Assembly (NCBI GenBank): GCA_965153355.1
Contig: OZ231128.1
Coordinates: 17,112,001 to 17,176,000, forward strand
DNA length: 64,000 nucleotides
Direction of reading: 5' to 3'
Origin: Flaccisagitta enflata
Taxonomy: Eukaryota > Chaetognatha > Sagittoidea > Aphragmophora
The notes under the pieces are model-generated. The model did no database searches and was not told the DNA's origin. It worked only from the letters and a program-made list of their open reading frames with translations. Shown here piece after piece: positions 53,818 through 64,000 of this stretch (position 1 is the first letter of the stretch; each line of letters starts with the position of its first letter). A program made the position numbers and the translations under genes.

Positions 53818-54342
53818 CTGATCTTGCTGCACATCCATCGATCCGGCGCTTTCTCCTTCTTCTTCTTTGCCTCCATCTCCCTCTTCTCCATCTCCTCCTC
53901 CTCCATCATCTTTTCCTTCTTCTCCATCTCCTCCTCCTCCTCCTCCTCCTTCCTCCTCTCCGCTCTGCGCGTCGGATTCATTCTGTTCTCCTTCATCTGC
54001 CGAATCCTGATCCTGATTCTCGGCCTCCATTTTCTCATTTTCTTCATTCCCTTCATTTTCGTTCATTCCTTCATTTGCCTCATTTTCGTTCATTCCCTCG
54101 TTTTCTTCATTTTCGTTCATTCCTCCGCTTTCCTCATTTTCGTTAATTCCTTCATTCCCTTCATTTTCGTTCATTCCTTCATTCCCTTCATTTTCGTTCA
54201 TTCCTCCGTTTTCTTCTCTTTCGTTCATTCCTTCATCTTCCTCACTTTCTTCATTCGCGTTCGTGTCTTCGTTTTCTTCATCATCGTCCTCGTCCACCAC
54301 ATTTTGTCGTCCTTCTGCCTCCACTTTTTCCTCGCCTTCCAT
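53818..54342 (-). CDS. Unrecognised minus-strand gene, exon 1 (acidic repeat)
   Basis: It encodes 175 residues from an ATG with G at -3 and G at +4 to a donor GTTTGC, in phase 0. The protein starts MEGEEKVEAEGRQ, then has an Asp/Glu/Asn-rich region with about seven copies of a 9-residue unit (EGMNENEGN and variants, 27 bp). An acidic/Gly tail then ends in SMDVQQDQ. It is strongly acidic, in contrast to the lysine-rich exon 3. Joined with exons 2-6 the protein would be about 342 residues. Function unknown. Confidence 0.65.
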
Positions 54343-54639
54343 TTCGGCGACAGGCTTAGACTATGAGTCTGTAGTGAACAAAAGGAATTAGGATTACAAG
54401 AAAAAGTCGTTGAGCTTGTTTTCGTTATTTGCTCCAATGAGGATGATATAATGCGTTATGTCACGTCATTTCTCTTATAGATCGGCGAGCAGGTAAAGGA
54501 AAGTTATACAACCGTTCAAAAAAATTGCCGCAGTCAAATTAAGAAGTCTAATGAACACGCACCGCAAAATGATAACAGTACGTTTAAAGGTGCAATAGGG
54601 CGAACTGCTGCTGTTGTCGGAAGATGCTGTAAAGCTGAG

Positions 54640-54760
54640 CACGCGAAGTCGCGTACACGAAGATCGATGGATCAAGGAGGCCCTCCCTTTTTAGGCGCGC
54701 CAACGCACCTCAATGACCGGTCGTGTCCGTCCGTCCGTCCGTCACGAAAACGTTTGACGA
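54640..54760 (+). mobile_element. F2 element fragment
   Basis: GCACGCGAAGTCGCGTACAC at the left and GTCGTGTCCGTCCGTCCGTC further on. The distal part is missing. It lies between the two divergent genes. Confidence 0.45.
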
Positions 54761-54990
54761 TCTACACGGCGCAACTATTGGCCTACTCGGTCTTGTTTGT
54801 GCCAATAAAACCAATGAAAGCTCACCTTTTTTATTTGTATTTTTTTGTAATTTTTTTGCGTGAATCCTCAGTGATTCTTTTTGGATGCATAAGAAGCCTA
54901 GACTGCGAAACTAAACTCACTCTTTTTTATGAGAAAAAGATAACCGTGATAAAGTCATTATTTATGGTAATCTACGTGTACATTGTTTGG

Positions 54991-55075
54991 AAAACAAGGC
55001 CGGATACACGGCTACCCCAGTCGCGTGCGGGTGGGCAGGGGCCATATTTGAGGTCACCAGAGCATTTGGGCAGGA
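54991..55075 (-). mobile_element. F2 element fragment (distal end only)
   Basis: AAAACAAGGCCGGATACACG, then CCCCAGTCGCGTGCGGGTGG and GGGCAGGAGCAGTACGGTCA. It stops before a GTCC tract and is followed 15 bp later by a complete copy in the same orientation. Confidence 0.65.
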
Positions 55076-55090
55076 GCAGTACGGTCAAAG

Positions 55091-55259
55091 AATAAACAAG
55101 GCCGGATACACGGCCATCAGTTGCAGACGGGTGAGCAGGGGCGGAAATACGCGTCTTCCCACTTTTCAACTCGAGCGTGACGGACCGACCAACCAACCGA
55201 CCGACCGATGGACGGACGGACAAAGCCTCTTAAAGAGTTGCGTGTCCGCAACTAAAAAC
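55091..55259 (-). mobile_element. F2 element copy, TTG subtype (complete)
   Basis: From the plus strand: AACAAGGCCGGATACACGGC, TTGCAGACGGGTGAGCAGGG, a GACC/GACG tract, then CTCTTAAAGAG and the hairpin AGTTGC-GTGTCC-GCAACT. It is the best reference copy for the family because both ends are sharp. Confidence 0.8.
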
Positions 55260-55455
55260 CCTTTTCGAAGCTGCTTAGTTACGAACAAAGAGATTGAGAG
55301 ACACTGATATAGAGAGACACAGATATGGATAGACAGATAGACTGAATAAGAAACATGGAGACAGAAAGATCGAATGCGTTCTTTACTAAGAGTGAGACTA
55401 ATAATATGATGCGTCGTTAATTTCTAGCGCCGTGTTTGTGATTAGATTACATATG

Positions 55456-55622
55456 TTTTAGTCGCGGACACGCGACTCTATCAGTCACTTTTTGTTCCGT
55501 CGGTCCGTCGGTCCATCCGTCGGTCGGTCGGTGGGTCTGTCCGTCACAAAGTTGTTTTTGGAGGTCTTCCGCTCCTGCCCACTCGTCTGCGACTAATGCT
55601 GCCATGTATACGACCTTGTTTG
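55456..55622 (+). mobile_element. F2 element copy, TCG subtype
   Basis: Hairpin AGTCGC-GGACAC-GCGACT, TCTATCAGTCACTTTTTG, a CCGTCGGTCCGTCGG tract, then CTGCCCACTCGTCTGCGACT and a diverged end GTATACGACCTTGTTT. Confidence 0.75.
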
Positions 55623-55641
55623 ATTTGAATCGCATGAGGTA

Positions 55642-56050
55642 CACTTTTTTTTATAAGAACATCATTTTTTTTTCGAAGGCTTCATGTTCTTATTTTTGGG
55701 GCCAAATTAAGCCTTCAAAGTTCTTAATTTGAAGTATTATATAAACTATAAGGAACCTTATAATATACTATCATTTGATTATATCAAATATATTTCTATT
55801 TGCATACTATTAAAACAAATGCTAAACATTAATGTCGGGGATATTTTCTTGATATTTATATTAGAAATTAAAAAATTTTATCTTAATTATACTAAAATAT
55901 TAGTGATTTGTTAATGTTCTTTAAATGTTACTTTAAGCGAAATTTTTTTCTTAAGATTTGAAGCTTTTGTATGTTTTTAAGATGTTCTTAATTTTTAGGC
56001 CATTCGAAGCCTTGATGTTCTTATAAACTAGGTTCTAATAAAAAAAAGTG
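55642..56050. mobile_element. TA-flanked AT-rich miniature element
   Basis: The ends CACTTTTTTTTATAAGAAC (left) and the complement CACTTTTTTTTATTAGAAC (right) abut TA on both sides. Further in, GGCTTCATGTTCTTATTTTT and its inverted counterpart extend the arms. It is 409 bp with no coding frame. From 56051 to 56497 I see nothing. Confidence 0.65.
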
Positions 56051-56497
56051 TAGAGCTCCATGATTCACATAAGCACATTTCTTCATGGTGAAGTTTAACT
56101 ACTGCTGCATTCTTTTCATCTAGTCTCTTAACGTGACACAAAAGAACTAGAAATTTAGCGATGTTTGATTAAAGAAAGCAATCTTGAGACAAGAGGGTTG
56201 AAACATGACATTGTGACAATCTGCACTGGAGCCCATAAAGCCACGATTGAACTTCCACCTGCAAAAATGTTTTTTCCATTGCACAAATGCTTTCAAATGA
56301 ACCATTGCGCGACTTTCTAATTAATCTCTCCGCTATAGCCACTCGTATAGGTGACGGTTGTTAACCTGCTTAACATGACATGAAATGACACGTTTTATGA
56401 GAGAACATTGAACATACTCCGTAAAATTCGGTTGTAGATTTTTGTGCTTATCGTGTTCTGTTTGACCCGAACTTAGGCTAATGCGAAACGATTTTTC

Positions 56498-56555
56498 ATG
56501 GAAGAGGAAGCAATGGCTTTTAGAATTTTCATACCTGTCCATGACAAAATTTCAG
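56498..56555 (+). CDS. Unrecognised plus-strand gene, exon 1
   Basis: It encodes MEEEAMAFRIFIPVHDKIS and one further base, ending at the donor TTTCAG, then GTAGCT (phase 1). This is the only frame whose phase fits the acceptor of exon 2. An overlapping frame from the ATG at 56481 would end in phase 0 and would not fit. Confidence 0.55.
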
Positions 56556-56630
56556 GTAGCTTTTTGTCTCATGTACTTATCCTACCCATTATTTTATTCA
56601 TTCGTTCATTTATTCCATTCTGTTCTTTCC

Positions 56631-56709
56631 ATTCATTCATTCATTCATTCATTCATTCATTCATTCATTCATTCATTCATTCATTCATTCATTCATTCAT
56701 TCATTCATT
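56631..56709. repeat. (ATTC)n microsatellite in intron 1
   Basis: Pure ATTC tetranucleotide inside the 288-bp first intron of the plus-strand gene. Confidence 0.96.
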
Positions 56710-56843
56710 TACTCACACATTACAATCATACATTATTTCTTGTCTTTCAAATTAATCTGCATATAGCTGCATTCACTTACCGTGCACTTGCATGTTCTTC
56801 TAATCTTGCATCACGTGCTTAACCTGTTCGCCGCTTCAATCAG

Positions 56844-57762
56844 AAACCTCGTTTGTATCCACCAAATCTTTGTCGGGCTACTCGAGCCAAGCCGCAGCCG
56901 TCGACGAAAGAGAAGCTGCAGCCGTCGACGAACAAGAGGCTGCAGCCTTCGTCGACGAGCCGCTGCCGCCGCTGACGACGCATCATTGCACCTTCAGCGA
57001 GGAATCGGCGCCGCCCTTCAAGAGTTGGGAGCAAGTTGCAGCAGAGAGACAAGATAAGATCCGACGTCTGACTCCGCTCAACTCCGTCTTCGAGACTCGA
57101 GATGCGCCGACGACGAAAAATTACGAGCCTCTAACCACTTTCAATTGCGGCTTCGACTCGGAATCGGCGGTAAACTGCAGAGAACGACAACTACAACAAC
57201 AAAAACAACAACAACGACTACAACCTCTGGATTCTGCCGCCAAAAAGGGCCGTAAGCGACCCCTGTTCATCAACAACGCCACCAGGAAGTGCTGCTTTGG
57301 ATTAACAGCTTCAGCATCGGCTGCATCAACATCAACAGCAACAACTATCGGGTTGCCGCGTATAAAGCTCCGACGGAAGAATCATGAGGGCGGTTCAAGA
57401 GGGAAACGCGGGGTTGGTGAGAGGAGAGGAGGTGGAGGAGGTGGAGGAGGAGGAGGTGGAGGAGAAAGTGGAAAAGGGGACAGAATTATCGAGATGTCGG
57501 AGCAGTTGAGGAATGAAAACAGTTTCGATTCAGAATCATCGGCGTCACTTCAAACTTTGAAACAATCTCTAATTGCAGCCGCTGACAGTGATCCGCAGAA
57601 ACAGTCAGAGACGGAAAGAGATGAGGGGACAGGGTTGGGGACGGACGACCGCTGCTTCAGGTCGGAGAGACAGTCAGGAACAGACAATCGCTGTTTCAGT
57701 TCGGAATCATCATCTCCGCTGCTACTCGGAATTCTGCAGCAACTTCAAGGCGCAGATACTGG
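56844..57762 (+). CDS. Unrecognised plus-strand gene, exon 2
   Basis: The acceptor CCGCTTCAATCAG gives phase 1 on the left. The donor GG, then GTGCGT, gives phase 2 on the right, matching exon 3. It encodes about 306 residues: a Ser-rich start (TSFVSTKSLSGYSS), alternating VDE and Ala-rich patches, conserved-looking words (RLTPLNSVFETRDAPTTKNY, YEPLTTFNCGFDSESA), a Gln-rich patch, a basic segment (LPRIKLRRKNHEG), a run of 12 Gly near residue 190 of the exon, and Ser/Arg-rich repeats of the type DDRCFRSERQSGTDNRCFSS. It looks like a largely disordered protein. Confidence 0.65.
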
Positions 57763-57895
57763 GTGCGTAAGGAGGCTTATTCAACATTGAATTTTTATAA
57801 TTCATTAGAGTGTCTCAAATTAGGACTACTCGTTGAATATGAACATGTAAAATAAATTGTACTTGTTTTTTTTTGTTCTGGTTTGTTTTTGACAG

Positions 57896-58298
57896 AAACT
57901 TGTCTGCAGCTGCTGAACATCAGGATTCAGTAGTTCACGACGACAACAGCAACAACAAAGACAAAAACAAAGACGACAACGAAAACTTTTACCGTTTCTC
58001 GTTAACGCGTCGATCGAATCTCGTCAATCCGAAACCGGAAGTTGTTTTCGCGTTATCGGCGACGAGGAAAGCCTGGACGAGAAGATACGATTGGATTCGT
58101 GGACCGATTCCTTGCGAAGATCTCGAGATTATCATTCGCGATCCGAAACGGAAATGGCGGACGCCGTTGTTCAAGAGAATCGCGCACCGAAGGAAAATCG
58201 CCCTCAACAAGTTAATCGGGAGAAGGCTCAAGGATCTGGTTTTCGCTAATGAGATTATTCACGTGCCCATTTTGAGAGGAGAACTCGCAAACGAAGAG
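57896..58298 (+). CDS. Unrecognised plus-strand gene, exon 3
   Basis: It follows a strong acceptor (a T-rich tract ending GTTTGTTTTTGACAG) after a 133-bp intron and ends at GAAGAG, then GTGATG, in phase 0. It encodes 134 residues. After a polar start comes a motif with RRSNLVNPKPEVVFALSATR, then KAWTRRYDWIRGP. A basic segment follows (RDPKRKWRTPLFKRIAHRRK) with a helical tail IALNKLIGRRLKDLVFANEI. The first motif is repeated in exon 4. Family unknown. Confidence 0.7.
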
Positions 58299-58337
58299 GT
58301 GATGGGGGGAAGAATTGGAGGGGGTTTTTAGAGTTTG

Positions 58338-58687
<350 letters not shown>

Positions 58688-58721
58688 TCACCTTCATCCT
58701 AACATCATCACTTCTTGGCAG

Positions 58722-59156
58722 GAATTGCTCCTGTCTGGACGATTTGACGAGAAAGAAGTCGTTTCTCCGATCAAAGTAAAGGAGGAGGAAGAGGAAGAGC
58801 AAGAGGAGGTAGAGCAAGAGGAGAAAGTAAAGGAGGAGGAAGAGGAGAAAGAGGAGAAAGAGGAGAAAGAGGATATGGAAAAAGAGGAAATGAAAGCGGA
58901 AATAAATGACGAGGATGCGGAAGGAAGGCGGTCGCGTGCGGACGAGGATATGGGGATCCCCCCGGACGAAATCGAGACTTTCGACGGCTTCAAGTTGACG
59001 TCGCGATCGAATCTCGTCAATCCTAAACCCGACGCTATCTTCGCGTTATCCGCCACGATGAAGACTTGGACGAAAAAGTTCGATTGGGTTACGGGCACAC
59101 TGTTTTTCAGGGGGGTCATAAAAGTTGTGAATCTCAAATTTTCAAACACTGTCTAG
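58722..59156 (+). CDS. Unrecognised plus-strand gene, exon 4 (last)
   Basis: It follows the acceptor CATCACTTCTTGGCAG in phase 0 and encodes 144 residues to a TAG. It starts ELLLSGRFDEKEVVSPIKVK, then has about 45 acidic residues (E/K/D repeats), then SRSNLVNPKPDAIFALSATM and KTWTKKFDW. The last part closely repeats the exon 3 motif, after which the two diverge. The predicted whole protein is about 604 residues. The basic tail that follows the motif in exon 3 is absent here. Confidence 0.65.
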   Translation, partial: ELLLSGRFDEKEVVSPIKVKEEEEEEQEEVEQEEKVKEEEEEKEEKEEKEDMEKEEMKAEINDEDAEGRRSRADEDMGIPPDEIETFDGFKLTSRSNLVNPKPDAIFALSATMKTWTKKFDWVTGTLFFRGVIKVVNLKFSNTV

Positions 59157-59231
59157 CAATGAGCGGTTTTTTTCTAGGGAAAGTAAACATAAATTGAGCC
59201 TGGAAAACAGTTTTATTTTTTCACCATTACT

Positions 59232-59237
59232 AATAAA
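59232..59237 (+). terminator. Candidate poly(A) signal
   Basis: AATAAA lies 76 bp after the stop codon of the plus-strand gene and before the start of the palindromic element at 59343. It fits the gene ending at 59156. Confidence 0.4.
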
Positions 59238-59342
59238 TTCATAGCTAATGATAGCTAAATATAAAAATGGTAATTATTGACCTTTTCACAAAGAAGCTGA
59301 AAAAAAAATATAAAATCATAGAAAAACTAGGAGTTATGCATA

Positions 59343-61444
59343 CAGTACGAGAATCAAAGAACTGGGTAACTGGAGGGAAGCCATATCTGTAAAACGGCTA
59401 GGATTCATGATCAAATTTTTTACCAAAAAATGCACCTATAGGTGTACTATGTTGTTTAAGGTTTTGGAGCCATTCCAACAAATTCATTTTTTTTTTGTCC
59501 AAAAATTTTTTTTCTGTTTTTGGCTGATTTTGACCACAAAAAAATTATTCTTTCACATGTATATTAGTTAGATGCGTTAACACAAATTTCATTTTTTGTT
59601 GGGGATTTTCCGCCAATTTTTGTGGCTATGGCACCCAAAACTCAAAAAACACAAAAAGTGAGATATTTCCTAAGATTTTCAACAAAATCCCTTGATTTTT
59701 GGTGTGGTAGTAGTTTTAGGATTCACTAATAAGTGTGCAAAATTTCAGCTCTTAAAATGAATTTTTGATACAGTTATGAAATTTTAAATTTTTCACAAAA
59801 TGCAATGTAGGACAATTTTTGGTCAAAATTTTTTTTTTCAAATAAAAAATTTTGCCAATTGTCATTTTTTGATAAAATAAATAACAAATTATGAGTTTCT
59901 AAAAAAAATTTTGAATTAGCCCTCTTATTAAAAAAAATTTTTTCTTAAAATTTGTGAAAATGACCCATTTTTTGAAGTTGAATAAAAACTGTTCCTGTCA
60001 TCCGATCATCTTCATTTTTTGTGGAGTTGTTACCTGTTATCTACCCTAACTTCACCTAAAATTTGAGCTCACTGCGACTAACGGTTGCGGAGATATTGAC
60101 GTTCAAAGTTACTTTGTCAGAGCAAAATCAGCAAAATTGACATTTTGGCCATTTTTGAGCTTTTATAAAATTGTATTTTTTCCTTCACACACCTCCATTT
60201 TAGCTGAAGTTACTCATGTTTATGCAAATATTCATATTCCAAAATTTCACACTTGTCAGTTAAGCCGTTTTACAGTTATGGTGGTCCAAAGTTTCAAAAA
60301 ATGCAAATTTTTGAACAAAAACTACTGTGATAATTTTTCAAAAAAATTGAAAAAAAAGTTTTCATCAGGGTTTTTGAGTTGGAAAATAAAATAATTTTTA
60401 ATTTTTGGACCCCTTGAAGACCTTTTTGAAAAATTTTCGCTGATTTTTCCGCCTAAGATTTGATTGAAAAATTTGCATTTTTGAAACTTTGGACCACCAT
60501 AACTGTAAAACGGCTTGACTGACAATGTGAAATTTTACAATATGAATATATGCATAAAAATGAGTAACTTCAGCCAAAATGGAGGTGTGTGAAGGAAAAA
60601 ATAATTTTATAAAAGCTCAAAAATGGCCAAAATGTCAATTTTGCTGATTTTGCTCTGACAAAGTAACTTTGAACGTCAATATCTCCGCAACCGTTAGTCG
60701 CAGTGAGCTCAAATTTTAGGTGAAGTTAGGGTAGATAACAGGTAACAACTCCACCAAAAATGAAGATGATCGGATGAAAGGAACAGTTTTTATTCAACTT
60801 CAAAAAATGGGTCATTTTCACAAATTTTGAGAAAAAAATTTTTTTAATAAGAGGGCTAATTCAAAATTTTTTTTAGAAACTCATAATTTGTTATTTATTT
60901 TATCAAAGAATGACAATTGGCAAAATTTTTTATTTGAAAAAAAAAATTTTGACCAAAAATTGTCCTACATTGCATTTTGTGAAAAATTTAAAATTTCATA
61001 ACTGTATCAAAAATTCATTTTAAGAGCTGAAATTTTGCACACTTATTAGTGAATCCTAAAACTACTACCACACCAAAAATCAAGGGATTTTGTTGAAAAT
61101 CTTAGGAAATATCCCACTTTTTGTGTTTTTTGAGTTTTGGGTGCCATAGCCACAAAAATTGGCGGAAAATCCCCAACAAAAAATGAAATTTGTGTTAAAC
61201 TATCTAACTAATATACACATGAAAGAATTTTTTTTTAGTGTAATTTTTGTAGTCAAAATCAGCCAAAAACTGAAAAAAAAATTTTTGGACAAAAAAAAAA
61301 TGAATTTGTTGGAATGGCTCCAAAACCTTAAACAACATAGTACACCTATAGGTGCATTTTGTGGTAAAAAATTTGATCATGAATCCTAGCCGTTTTACAG
61401 ATATGGCTTCCCTCCAGTTACCCAGTTCTTTGATTCTCGTACTG
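59343..61444. mobile_element. 2.1-kb near-perfect palindromic element
   Basis: The left end CAGTACGAGAATCAAAGAAC is mirrored by its complement at the right end, and both abut TA (59341-59342, 61445-61446). The two arms of about 1.04 kb match with few differences over the whole length around a centre near 60393. Only a short A/T-rich centre is unpaired. No transposase frame. By its TA duplication it is a Tc1/mariner-type foldback, and unusually large. Confidence 0.85.
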
Positions 61445-61837
61445 TATGAATGAACTCAAAATTCATTGACGATTTTGAAAATGATGAAAGAAATATGAGA
61501 AAATGTGATATAGTATTATTTTTTGTTAATTCAATAATGTGGAGAGTGGAATTTGAGAGTAATATTTTTACAAAATTACAGCTGGACAAATTTGGCGGGG
61601 TTTGGCGAGTTTTTGGTCATTTGATACATAAAGAAGTTGGTCTTGGCTACATGACCAAGTATGTCACATCTTTGTCAACCTTTGTCATACCGAGGAAAAA
61701 AAAATAAAAATGACGTTAGTATGGCGGAATTTTGGCACAATGCTAGCTGTGTTGCCAACTTTATGTCCTGTGAGATACCTAGGCCTACGGACCCAGAACT
61801 AGCTACATAATGGATATTTTTTCAAATTTTTTAAAAA

Positions 61838-62865
61838 TTGATATTTCTGTGTGATTGTTTTGTGTCTTTATGTTACGTTATGTCTCTTTGTCTCTTTATG
61901 TCACTTTTTGTCTCTTTATGTCTTTGTTTGTCTTTTTATGTCTCTAAATGTTTTTATGGCATTTTTTTGTCTTTTTATATATCTTTACGCCTTTTTATGT
62001 CATTTTATGTCTCTCCATGTCTCTTCCTGTCCCTTCATGTCTTTTTTTTTGTCTTTTCATGTCTCTTTATGTCTCTTTATATCTTTTTTTGTCTTTTTAT
62101 GTCTCTTTATATATTTTTTTGTCTTTTTATGTCTCTATGTTTCTATGTCATTTTTGTCTCTTTATGTCTCTTTATGCCATTTTATGTCTATTTATGTCTC
62201 TTTGTGTCTCTTCATGTCCCTTCATGTCTTTTTTTGTCTCTTTATGTCTCTTCATGCCTCTTTCTGTCTTTTTAAATGTCTCCTTATGCCCTTATTGTCT
62301 CTTTTTGTTTCTTCATGTCTCTTCATGTCTCTTTATGTCTTTATATGTCTCTTTATGTCATTTTGTGTCTCTTTGTATCTCTTTGTGTCTCTCAGTGTCT
62401 CTAAGTGTCTCCTTGTGTCTCTTTGTGTTTCTTTGTGTCTCTTTGTGTCTCTTCCGGTCCCTGCTTATCTCTTGATATCTCTTGATATCTCTTGGTCTTT
62501 TTTGTCATTTTTTGTCTGTTCATGTCTTTTTATGTTTTTTTATGTCTTTTTATGTCTCTTCATGTCTCTTCATGTCTCATTATGTCTCATTATGTCTCTG
62601 TTTGTCTCTTTGTGTCTCTTTGCGTCTCTTTGTGTCTTTTTGTTTCTCTTTGTGTCTCTTCCTCTCTCTATATGTCTACATGTCTCAATATGTCTCAAGA
62701 CGTCTCTTCATGTTTCTTCATGTCTTTTCATGTCTCTTCATGTCTCCCTTTAGCCTCTCTCTCTCTTTTTTGTTTCTTTTTGTCTCTTCTTGTCTTTTTG
62801 TGTCTCTTCTTGTCTTTTTGTGTCTCTTCATGTCTCCTCATGTCCCTTTATATCTTTATATGTTA
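61838..62865. repeat. TCTCTTTATG minisatellite, about 1 kb
   Basis: Imperfect 10-11 bp units of TCTCTTTATG with TTTTT, CATG and TGTG variants. Frames through it read as Leu/Ser/Phe/Val/Cys low complexity. From 61445 to 61837 and from 62866 to 63111 I see no feature. Confidence 0.9.
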
Positions 62866-63111
62866 AAATTATCTAAACCATTAAATGAAAAGTTTAGATT
62901 AAGATTGGCATATGAAATCTTATCCATGCATAATGTTTCGATTCACAATTATGAGAAACACATAGAAAAATTTTTCAGTTTTTTATAAAAATCATGATTC
63001 ATTTAGCATGGGAAGCAAATTCTATGTTAATTTTCAATCAGGCGTCTATAAAGTTGAGCAAAGGGTTTAGAGCTGGGGAAGAAAATAAAAAGCTAAGAGA
63101 AAAAATTGAGG

Positions 63112-63765
63112 CCGGATATACAGTGGAATCCCACCTTAGTGGCACCTCTATTTAAGGGATATCCGCATTTAAAAGACAACACTGTCTGGTCCCGAATTTT
63201 TTCAGGCTTTTCCAATGTTAAAAACCTCTATTTAAGGAACCTCTATTTAAGAGAAAGTTTTTAAAAAATATCCTTTATATCATGGGAAATCAAATAAATT
63301 TCAGGTTAATTTATGTAATTTGACGGATTTTGGAAAGAATTTGTATTTCAAAACAATTTTTTGGAAAAAGATTTGTTGCAAAATGATGAAATACTTCCTC
63401 TGCCATGAATATCCTGCCATAAATCTAATTATTCATTATTGATAGACATACTTAAAGCAAAAGGATGTGGTTACACTATAAATTTGGTAATCTTTAGTAA
63501 CTAATATAAAAATCCTTGATAAAATGATGAATTCAATTTAAGGGATTTCGGATTTAAGAGACAAAAATAGTCAGCCCCTAGAAATCCCTTAAACAGAGGT
63601 CCCACTGTACAGCCAAAACCAGTTGCTGACTGGTGGGCAGGGGCGGAAATGCGCGTTTTCACACTTTTTGACTCGTGCTGGCGGACGGACGGACGGATGG
63701 ACCATTGGACGGACGGACGGATGGACGGACAAAAACTCTTAGAGTTGCATGTCTGCAACAAAAAA
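63112..63765 (-). mobile_element. F2 element copy split by a pogo-like element
   Basis: GAGGCCGGATA lies left of the inserted element. To its right come CAGCCAAAACCAGTTGCTGA, CTGGTGGGCAGGGGCGG, a (GACG)n tract, CTCTTAGAG and the hairpin GTTGC-ATGTCT-GCAAC. Removing 63121-63607 and one TA gives a continuous F2 copy. Confidence 0.75.
63121..63607. mobile_element. pogo-like miniature element
   Basis: The left end is CAGTGGAATCCCACCTTAGT with CCTCTATTTAAGGGATATCC. The right end, as complement, reads CAGTGGGACCTCTGTTTAAG and GGATTTC. The CAGT-ACCTCTATTTAAGGGA type of end is typical of pogo/Tigger elements. It is flanked by TA, 487 bp long, with no coding frame. The interior repeats CCTCTATTTAAGG and AATTTAAGGGATTTCGGATT. 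Confidence 0.8.
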
Positions 63766-63924
63766 AGAAGATTTTTGAAGATATAACACATTTTGTAGTA
63801 CCAAGATAAAACTTTATTACAACATCACTATTCAACATTATCTAAACCTATAATTATACTGTTTTTTTGCTTTTTGGGGAAGAAAATCATAGATTATGTA
63901 ATGCAACGCAATGCATCACTGGGA

Positions 63925-64000
63925 TGGATGGACTGACACAGCAAGGTCTAGTCGCGTGTCTGCCACTAGAATTAAAACTTTAATGAAAACAAGGCCAGAT
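63925..64000 (-). mobile_element. F2 element fragments cut by the window end
   Basis: GGATGGATGGACTGACACAG, then CAAGGTCTAGTCGCGTGTCT end one copy. AAAACAAGGCCAGAT at 63986 starts another that leaves the window. Confidence 0.5.

Noticed and set aside
61851-62753. A 300-residue Leu/Ser/Phe/Cys frame resembling a membrane protein
   Set aside because: It is produced by the TCTCTTTATG minisatellite, and two other frames are open over the same stretch.

Overview
The window is nuclear DNA of a metazoan, probably a non-vertebrate. The evidence is a recognisable ephrin exon, several coding exons bounded by GT-AG introns with matching phases, and an extreme load of simple-sequence repeats. I cannot name the species. 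Most long open frames here (Arg-Glu, Ser-Leu, poly-Asn, poly-Val and similar) are translations of microsatellites and are left out as genes. I saw no tRNA, rRNA, CRISPR array or prokaryotic gene organisation.

Genes. Four loci are supported. (1) An ephrin first coding exon lies on the minus strand at 5639-6418; later exons lie outside the window or were not found. (2) A minus-strand first exon of a type II membrane protein lies at 47404-47773, possibly a CANT1-type calcium-activated nucleotidase. (3) A six-exon minus-strand gene spans 54342 down to 49936, with an acidic repeat exon, a 22-nt microexon, a lysine-rich exon and three short conserved-looking exons. (4) A four-exon plus-strand gene spans 56498-59156, contains a duplicated approximately 45-residue motif, and is followed by a poly(A) signal. 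Loci 3 and 4 are divergent, with about 2.2 kb between their start codons. I recognise neither family. Two further exon-like stretches, at 12008-12134 and 17993-18220, are weak candidates.

Mobile DNA. At least nine elements have inverted ends and TA target duplications, the signature of the IS630-Tc1-mariner superfamily: 8572-9215 (with a deleted transposase relic), 18580-19124 (carrying a second element at 18671-18990), 45739-46503, 50424-51695 (in an intron of locus 3), 55642-56050, 59343-61444 (a 2.1-kb palindrome) and 63121-63607 (pogo-like). Further palindromes lie at 31648-32275 and 43655-44215.

Two repeat families stand out and I do not recognise either. Family F1 is a 0.45-0.6 kb foldback with approximately 50-60 bp arms that begin GGGCAGCGGCCCC, internal tandem repeats and a one-sided tail; there are seven copies. 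Family F2 is a 150-270 bp element in about 15 full or partial copies. It carries a hairpin AGTYGC-loop-GCRACT, a (GTCC)n tract, and a distal copy of the hairpin sequence that covaries with it. F2 is the best candidate for something undescribed.

The rest is tandem repeat: about 28 (GA/CT)n arrays, long GAA, GTT, GAT, GAAA, GAAT, AC and GACA arrays, and minisatellites with units of 20, 42, about 54, 79 and about 165 bp. Several sit inside introns or next to splice sites.
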